Below are positions 59,101-64,000 of a DNA stretch of 64,000 nucleotides, in pieces; position 1 is the stretch's first letter; every line of letters starts with the position of its first letter. The position numbers and the translations under genes were made by a program. The DNA comes from Tidjanibacter sp. (GTDB lineage: Bacteria; Bacteroidota; Bacteroidia; Bacteroidales; Rikenellaceae). Location: the NCBI GenBank assembly GCA_017466345.1, contig JAFTUI010000024.1:1-64000 (forward strand). The letters run 5' to 3'. Under the pieces are notes generated by a model. The model saw nothing but the letters and a program-made list of their open reading frames with translations, did no database searches and had not been told where the DNA came from.

Positions 59101-60558
59101 CTACTTTTTAGACGTTTTGAGGCTCTGCACCTTAGCCTTCAATTTATTGAACTGCACGACATACCAATCCATATTGAAGAGGTTGGAGTCATTGGTGGCT
59201 ATTCGGGTGAGATAGAGTGCAATAGGTAGTAATATCATCGCCGAGAACCACATACCGAAGGCGGCATCCCAAGTACCCTCCTTTGCCATCTTCTCGCCCG
59301 CAATACTGATGACATAATAGACCACAAAGAACAACACCGACACCACAACGGGCATCGCCAAGCCACCCTTGCGAATAATGGCTCCCAGCGGCGCACCAAT
59401 AAGGAAGAAGATAATCACCGAAATGGGCAGCGACACCTTCCTATGCCACTCCACCTGCGAGCGGTAGAGTTTGTTGAGCGTATCTTTTGCCGTATCCTCA
59501 TTGCGGTTCAGTGAATTACGCGACATTCGGGCATTGCTCTTTGCCTTGTTGATAATATCGGTTTTGGCTGCAATTTCCATCGTATCGAGCGCTTTCATAA
59601 GGTCGGCACTGCTCTTGTAGGAGTAGTCCACCTGCACCGTATCGAAGAGTCCCCACGCCGATTGGTCTTTGGTCATAAGGTAGTTTTTCAGCAACGGTTC
59701 ATAGGAACGTGCCGAGCCTCTATCACTCTCCACCCTCAGCGAGTCAATATCGACCTGCAACTCAGTGACATTCTTTGTTTGGTGGTTGTTAAAGAGGTTC
59801 ATATCCGTGCGCGAGAAATCGAAACCATCTACGCTCATAGCACCATTCTGCACCACGAATTTCTGGTGTCGGATGGCGTTTTCGGTGCTCCACTTATAAT
59901 TGCGCGTAGTCTCGTAAGTCTCGCCATTATAGAGCTTTACCATCAGGAATTTCTTGTCATCTGACATATAGATATAGCCAGAGTCGGCAACCGTAGTGGT
60001 CATATTACCGTTGCGTTCGCGCGTATCGTAGATGAGTACATCCGTCAGCAACTGTGTTTCGGGGTCTTGGTGTCCCACGCGGATACTCATATTGTCAATA
60101 CCATTGAAGAATGCTCCATCTTTGAACTCCATACTCTCCTTTTGCTGGCGTATGTCGTAGATAATAGCCATCATCTTCTTGTTAGAATAGGGCACCAAAT
60201 TATTGACCACAAAGAAACTACCGACAGCAACAACCAACACCACTGCCATCAGCGGCGAGAGTATGCGTGGCAACGACATACCAGCCGACTTCATCGCCAA
60301 CAGTTCGTTGTGCTCGCCCAGATTACCCATCGTCATAATGCCCGCAAAGAGTGTTGCAAGCGGAATGCCGAGCGGCATCATATTGGCAGTTGCATAGAAG
60401 AGTAGCTCAATGATAATGCTAAAACTCAAACCCTTACCCACCAACTCATCAATATAACGCCACACGAAATTCATCATAAGGATAAACATTACGATGAAAA
60501 ACGAGAGGATCATTGGTCCCAGGAAGGATTTGAGAGTAAAACGGTGTATGGTTTTCAT
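59101..60558 (-). CDS. LptF/LptG-family lipopolysaccharide export permease
   Basis: A 485-residue membrane protein of the YjgP/YjgQ family that works with LptB and LptC to extract LPS from the inner membrane. There are three helices near the N terminus (about 13-35, 47-75, 100-122), a large periplasmic beta-jellyroll insert (about 130-375), and three helices at the C-terminal end. N-E-L-L-A-M-K-S-A-G-M-S near residue 79 is the cytoplasmic coupling helix for LptB. The insert is longer than in E. coli. Confidence 0.88.
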   Translation of the reverse strand: MKTIHRFTLKSFLGPMILSFFIVMFILMMNFVWRYIDELVGKGLSFSIIIELLFYATANMMPLGIPLATLFAGIMTMGNLGEHNELLAMKSAGMSLPRILSPLMAVVLVVAVGSFFVVNNLVPYSNKKMMAIIYDIRQQKESMEFKDGAFFNGIDNMSIRVGHQDPETQLLTDVLIYDTRERNGNMTTTVADSGYIYMSDDKKFLMVKLYNGETYETTRNYKWSTENAIRHQKFVVQNGAMSVDGFDFSRTDMNLFNNHQTKNVTELQVDIDSLRVESDRGSARSYEPLLKNYLMTKDQSAWGLFDTVQVDYSYKSSADLMKALDTMEIAAKTDIINKAKSNARMSRNSLNRNEDTAKDTLNKLYRSQVEWHRKVSLPISVIIFFLIGAPLGAIIRKGGLAMPVVVSVLFFVVYYVISIAGEKMAKEGTWDAAFGMWFSAMILLPIALYLTRIATNDSNLFNMDWYVVQFNKLKAKVQSLKTSKK

Positions 60559-60582
60559 TTGCTACGTTTTCTTCTTTTTCTA

Positions 60583-61416
60583 CTATTTTGCCCTGCGTGT
60601 GCGGCTAACATTTTGCAAAGTTAGCAGTTTTACCATAAAAAGCGCAACCGCCAACAAAATTATTGTGGTTGCACCGACAGGAAAATCCATCTTCCACGCC
60701 ACATAGATGCCGAGAACATTGCCAACAACAGCAAATATCGATGCCAAAAGTGCTATGCGGTTGTATGATTTAGTGAAACAATTGGCAATTACGGGTGGAA
60801 TTGTCAGCAACGATATTAGCAGTACGATGCCCACAATCCTAATCGATAGGACTATTGCCACCGATGTAAGCACTGTCATTGTGGTTAGTATGGCGTCTGC
60901 CCTCACACCCTGCGAGCGGGCATAATCGCGGTCGAATGCGGAGTATATGAGCGGACGCGAAAAGAGGCACATAATCAAAAGCAACGCTACAACCAACACC
61001 GCCAAAGCAATTATATTAGAGCTACTTACGGTAAGTATGTCGCCAAAGAGGAAACTCATTAGATTGGGCGCATAACCTGGTGTGGCGAAGATGAAGAGCA
61101 AGCCCACAGCCATACCCACACTCCACACAATACCGATGGCGGAGTCCTCTCTCAGCTTACCCTTAGAGCTTGCCCACTCGATACCGAGTGCCGAGAGTAT
61201 GGCAAAGATGAGTGCGCCACCGATGGGGTTTAGTCCGAAGTGATAGGCTATGCCTATGCCGCCAAACGATGCGTGTGTAATACCACCGCTGAGGAAAACC
61301 ATACGGCGAGCCACAACATATGTACCCACAATACCACACGCAATACCCGATAGTATCGCAGCCAATAGAGCGTTGCTCAGAAAGTCGTATGTCGCTATTG
61401 CCGAGATAAAATCCAT
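60583..61416 (-). CDS. znuB: Zinc/manganese ABC transporter permease (ABC-3 family)
   Basis: A 277-residue membrane protein with eight hydrophobic segments. It has G-I-A-C-G-I-V-G-T-Y-V-V-A-R-R-M-V-F near residue 20, S-F-L-F-G-D-I-L near 127 and G-I-V-L-L-I-S-L-L-T-I-P-P near 205, as in ZnuB/TroC. It likely pairs with ZnuA and ZnuC encoded 15 kb away on the other strand; no other ATPase or binding protein is near. It has its own promoter. Confidence 0.9.
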   Translation of the reverse strand: MDFISAIATYDFLSNALLAAILSGIACGIVGTYVVARRMVFLSGGITHASFGGIGIAYHFGLNPIGGALIFAILSALGIEWASSKGKLREDSAIGIVWSVGMAVGLLFIFATPGYAPNLMSFLFGDILTVSSSNIIALAVLVVALLLIMCLFSRPLIYSAFDRDYARSQGVRADAILTTMTVLTSVAIVLSIRIVGIVLLISLLTIPPVIANCFTKSYNRIALLASIFAVVGNVLGIYVAWKMDFPVGATTIILLAVALFMVKLLTLQNVSRTRRAK

Positions 61417-61447
61417 TATACTCTACCCTATCCTAAATAAAAACGCA

Positions 61448-61455
61448 CAAAGTTA
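61448..61455 (-). promoter_or_regulatory. -7 element (TAACTTTG) of znuB
   Basis: Minus strand TAACTTTG, 31 bases before the znuB ATG, with transcription starting near 61441. Confidence 0.5.
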
Positions 61456-61503
61456 CTTAAAAGTAGCAAAAAAATTCATATTTTCGCACCGAAAAAACAT
61501 CTT

Positions 61504-62808
61504 ATGCAGGCAAAAATGAAGGTATGCTTTTACACATTGGGTTGCAAACTCAACTTTTCGGAGTCTTCGACATTGGCTCGCGAGTTCGTGGAGAACGGAC
61601 ACCAGCGTACCGAGGAGTTCCGCGATGCTGATGTGTGCATCATTAATAGTTGCTCTGTTACGGAACACGCCGATAAGAAGTGCCGCAATATCATTCGCCG
61701 CATCCACAAACTTAATCCCGAAGCGATAATTGCCGTTACGGGTTGCTATGCACAGCTCAAACCCCGCGAGATTGCCGACATAGAGGGTGTTGATATAGTC
61801 CTCTCGAACAACGACAAAGGCGATATGTATCAGAAAGTTGTGGAGTTGGGCAAAAAGGGATTGCGCCAAGAGGTAACGAGCTGCACAACTGAGGAACTGA
61901 CACGCTTTTTTGCCGCATTCTCTTCGGGCGACCGCACACGCGCTTTCCTAAAAGTGCAAGATGGTTGCGACTACTGTTGTAGCTATTGTACCATCCACAA
62001 TGCTCGTGGAGCTAGTCGCAATATGCCCATCTCTGAGGTTGTTGCTGAGGCAGAGCGCATAGCTGGCGAGGGGCACAAAGAGATTGTCATCACGGGTGTT
62101 AATACGGGCGACTTTGGACGCACTACGGGCGAGAGTTTCGCCGACCTTCTGAGGGCTTTGGACAATGTGGATGGTATTGAGCGCTACCGTATATCCTCCA
62201 TTGAGCCCAACCTGCTAACAGACGAAATAATAAGCATTTGTGCTTCTTCCAAGAAGTTCCAACCACACTTCCACATCCCCATTCAAAGTGGATGCGACAG
62301 AGTGCTTAAAGAGATGCGCCGTAGGTATAATACTGCGATGTTCTCGCAGCGTATTGAGGCTGTGCGCGAGGCTATGCCCAATGCCTTCATCGGCATTGAT
62401 GTAATTGCCGGTTTCCCTGGCGAAACGGACGAGGAGGCAGAGCAGACCTACCGCTTTTTGGAGCGTTTGGAGCCCGCATTCCTCCACGTTTTCCCATTCT
62501 CAGCACGCGCCAACACCCCTGCGGCAGCAATGAAAAATAAGGTGCAGGACTCGGTCAAAACCGCCCGTGCCGCACGCCTCGAAGAGCTTTGCGAGAGTCT
62601 CCACCGCAAGTTCTATGAGAAATACATAGGCAGCGAGGCAAACGTTTTGTGGGAGAGCTCGCCTAAGGCAGGCTGGATGGTCGGCTTTACGGAGAACTAC
62701 ATCAAGGTCAGAACTCCCTTCGACCGCTCGAAAATCAACACTATCGAAAGGGTAAAACTTCTCCGAGGAGAGAATATGTGCGAAATGTTGTGCGAAACAA
62801 TAAAATAA
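61504..62808 (+). CDS. mtaB: tRNA t6A37 methylthiotransferase MtaB
   Basis: A 434-residue radical-SAM enzyme that turns t6A37 into ms2t6A37. The N-terminal UPF0004 domain has the three Cys of the auxiliary cluster (C-K-L-N near residue 15, N-S-C-S near 50, G-C-Y near 84). The radical-SAM motif C-D-Y-C-C-S-Y-C is near residues 156-163. A short TRAM-like end is present. The start may be ATG at 61504 or the Met four codons later; the leader is very short. Confidence 0.92.
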   Translation: MQAKMKVCFYTLGCKLNFSESSTLAREFVENGHQRTEEFRDADVCIINSCSVTEHADKKCRNIIRRIHKLNPEAIIAVTGCYAQLKPREIADIEGVDIVLSNNDKGDMYQKVVELGKKGLRQEVTSCTTEELTRFFAAFSSGDRTRAFLKVQDGCDYCCSYCTIHNARGASRNMPISEVVAEAERIAGEGHKEIVITGVNTGDFGRTTGESFADLLRALDNVDGIERYRISSIEPNLLTDEIISICASSKKFQPHFHIPIQSGCDRVLKEMRRRYNTAMFSQRIEAVREAMPNAFIGIDVIAGFPGETDEEAEQTYRFLERLEPAFLHVFPFSARANTPAAAMKNKVQDSVKTARAARLEELCESLHRKFYEKYIGSEANVLWESSPKAGWMVGFTENYIKVRTPFDRSKINTIERVKLLRGENMCEMLCETIK

Positions 62809-62813
62809 AGCAG

Positions 62814-62821
62814 TATCTTTG
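62814..62821 (+). promoter_or_regulatory. -7 element (TATCTTTG) for the sensor-like gene and trkH
   Basis: Perfect TAnnTTTG match that begins 5 bases after the mtaB stop, 35 bases before the next ATG. No terminator separates it from mtaB. Confidence 0.55.
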
Positions 62822-62856
62822 TTCTGCTATTATAAATTAAGGAGTAATTTAAGATT

Positions 62857-63606
62857 ATGAATACCATTCGTAGAAAAATATCCATAGGTTTTATAGCCCT
62901 CTCTGTGGTGCTTTTTAGTGCCATTGTAATCAACATTTTCGAGATTGGTCGCCTACGCAGTAGCACCGAGGAGATCATCGCCGAAGGTGCCGAGAGCACC
63001 AACTATGCCAGCCGAATGCTCAATGCACTGCAAAAACAAAATAGGGCTGTGCTCAATATGGTGCTAACGGGGCTAACGACCATTTCTGACGACTATCACG
63101 AGGGAGTCTATGAGCTCAGCAGTTCCATCTCGGAGGCTATGGAGCACAACCCATCAAGCACTTTACTCCCAGCGATTAATGACGCCTACACGCTCTATCA
63201 CAACATTGTGGAACAGCACACCCTCTCGGAGGGGATAACTGACGACAGGGTGTGGTTTATGGAGAAGTATGTAGAGGCATATTATGCGCTCGATAGCGCC
63301 ATAAAAAGCTATATGACCTCGCCCAAGAGTTCGGTGGCAGTGCGTATGTCGAGGCTTGAAAGCAACATTTACAAGACCATTACACCAAGCGTACTTACGC
63401 TATTGGTAGCATTGTTGATACTCCTGCTCTTCTACTTCTTCATTGACACTTACTACACCAAGCCCGTAAAGAGAATGTCCAAAGCATTGGACAATTACAC
63501 CAAAAACAAGGTGCCCTATCAAGTGAAAATTGACGAGAAGAGCGAACTCTCCTCGCTGAACGACAACATTGTGGATATTATAAGTCACATCAAAAAACAA
63601 CAATAA
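62857..63606 (+). CDS. Sensor-like membrane protein with HAMP-type tail
   Basis: A 249-residue protein with membrane helices at about residues 10-28 and 173-195. Between them is a helical extracytoplasmic domain of about 145 residues resembling the four-helix bundle of chemoreceptors (T-N-Y-A-S-R-M-L-N-A-L-Q-K-Q near 48). After the second helix come Y-T-K-P-V-K-R-M-S-K-A-L-D-N-Y, a HAMP-like linker, and a short coil. There is no kinase or signalling domain. It ends 15 bases before trkH, so a role tied to potassium uptake is possible but unproven. Confidence 0.7.
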   Translation: MNTIRRKISIGFIALSVVLFSAIVINIFEIGRLRSSTEEIIAEGAESTNYASRMLNALQKQNRAVLNMVLTGLTTISDDYHEGVYELSSSISEAMEHNPSSTLLPAINDAYTLYHNIVEQHTLSEGITDDRVWFMEKYVEAYYALDSAIKSYMTSPKSSVAVRMSRLESNIYKTITPSVLTLLVALLILLLFYFFIDTYYTKPVKRMSKALDNYTKNKVPYQVKIDEKSELSSLNDNIVDIISHIKKQQ

Positions 63607-63621
63607 TAATCGGAGTATCCT

Positions 63622-64000
63622 ATGCGTCTGCAAGTAGTTTTTAGATATATAGGAATGGTGCTACTCTTTGAGTCGGCATTTATGCTCCTCTCCGCCATTA
63701 TTTCCTATGCCAACGGCATTGATGGTGGCTTTGCGCCATTGTTGTTATCATTCCTACTCACGGCACTACTTGGTAGTTTTCCGTTGATTTTTGTAGGCAA
63801 AAGCCAACGCCTTAGTTCCAAAGAGAGTTACGCCATTGTGATTGGTGCCTGGCTCACTTCGTGCCTTGTCGGCACTTTCCCATACCTTTTGTGGGGTGGC
63901 GAGTTCTCCATAGTAAATGCTTGGTTCGAGAGTGTTTCGGGTTTTACCACCACCGGGGCTTCTATTCTCAACAACATTGAAGCCTTGCCCAAAGGTTTGC
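63622..64000 (+). CDS. trkH: TrkH-family potassium uptake protein (start only)
   Basis: The first 126 codons are visible; the gene runs past the window edge. Four hydrophobic segments appear (about 8-28, 34-54, 66-88, 108-126). The motif W-F-E-S-V-S-G-F-T-T-T-G-A-S near residue 105 is the first pore loop of Trk/Ktr potassium channels, where the G of S-G-F-T-T-T-G lines the selectivity filter. Its regulatory partner TrkA is not in view. Confidence 0.92.
   Translation, partial: MRLQVVFRYIGMVLLFESAFMLLSAIISYANGIDGGFAPLLLSFLLTALLGSFPLIFVGKSQRLSSKESYAIVIGAWLTSCLVGTFPYLLWGGEFSIVNAWFESVSGFTTTGASILNNIEALPKGL

Noticed and set aside
1-64000. tRNA, rRNA or CRISPR arrays
   Set aside because: I looked for cloverleaf-type segments and regular repeat-spacer patterns in the gaps and saw none. 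A covariance or CRISPR search would settle this.

Overview
The window looks like chromosome from a gut-type member of the Bacteroidetes (order Bacteroidales; an Alistipes/Rikenellaceae-like genome is my best guess, by inference only). The reasons are the recurring Bacteroidetes -7 promoter element TAnnTTTG in front of many genes on both strands, the almost complete absence of strong Shine-Dalgarno sequences, the uppS-bamA-skp-skp order, the presence of both Rnf and Na+-Nqr complexes, a long LepB, and a DUF4988-type lipoprotein. Most of the window is dense, ordinary core genome.

Layout. 1-5.3 kb: start of a coiled-coil lipoprotein, a 6S-like structured RNA, and a four-gene export operon (TolC, HlyD, two ABC-2 permeases) on the minus strand with no ATPase gene. 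5.3-10.8 kb: minus-strand envelope operon uppS-bamA-skp-skp, preceded by nadK. 10.9-15.7 kb: pdxJ, CCA-adding enzyme, FKBP, a porin-like protein and a nucleoside-recognition membrane protein. 15.9-23.4 kb: nadE with a decayed glutaminase domain, then rseC-rnfBCDGEA. 23.4-35 kb: zupT, hpt, divIC-like gene, a polysaccharide flippase, truA, dapB, lepB, yigZ, uvrA, an M16 protease and an O-methyltransferase. 35-43 kb: phosphohexomutase, dnaA, bcp, recA, rel/spo, HIT. 43-49 kb: the accessory part, AT-rich, with an XRE regulator between twin palindromes, znuA-znuC, two small genes, and a three-gene cassette (HNH protein, unknown soluble protein, DUF4407 membrane protein). 49-55.6 kb: guanine deaminase and nqrABCDEF. 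55.7-64 kb: tatD, tcdA, a hydroxyacid dehydrogenase, fmt, an LptF/G permease, znuB, mtaB, a sensor-like membrane protein and the start of trkH.

How the parts work together. Rnf and Nqr supply two routes for electron flow between ferredoxin, NADH and quinone coupled to ion pumping. The zinc theme (zupT, znuA, znuC and a distant znuB) suggests strong zinc scavenging. The best candidate for something undescribed is the AT-rich cassette at 46.8-48.95 kb, whose 5' leader can fold and whose three genes are tightly spaced. Other points of interest are the 6S-like RNA, the RnfG with two FMN-binding domains, the NadE without its glutaminase nucleophile, and a fold-back repeat after dnaA related to sequence found inside the znuC tail.
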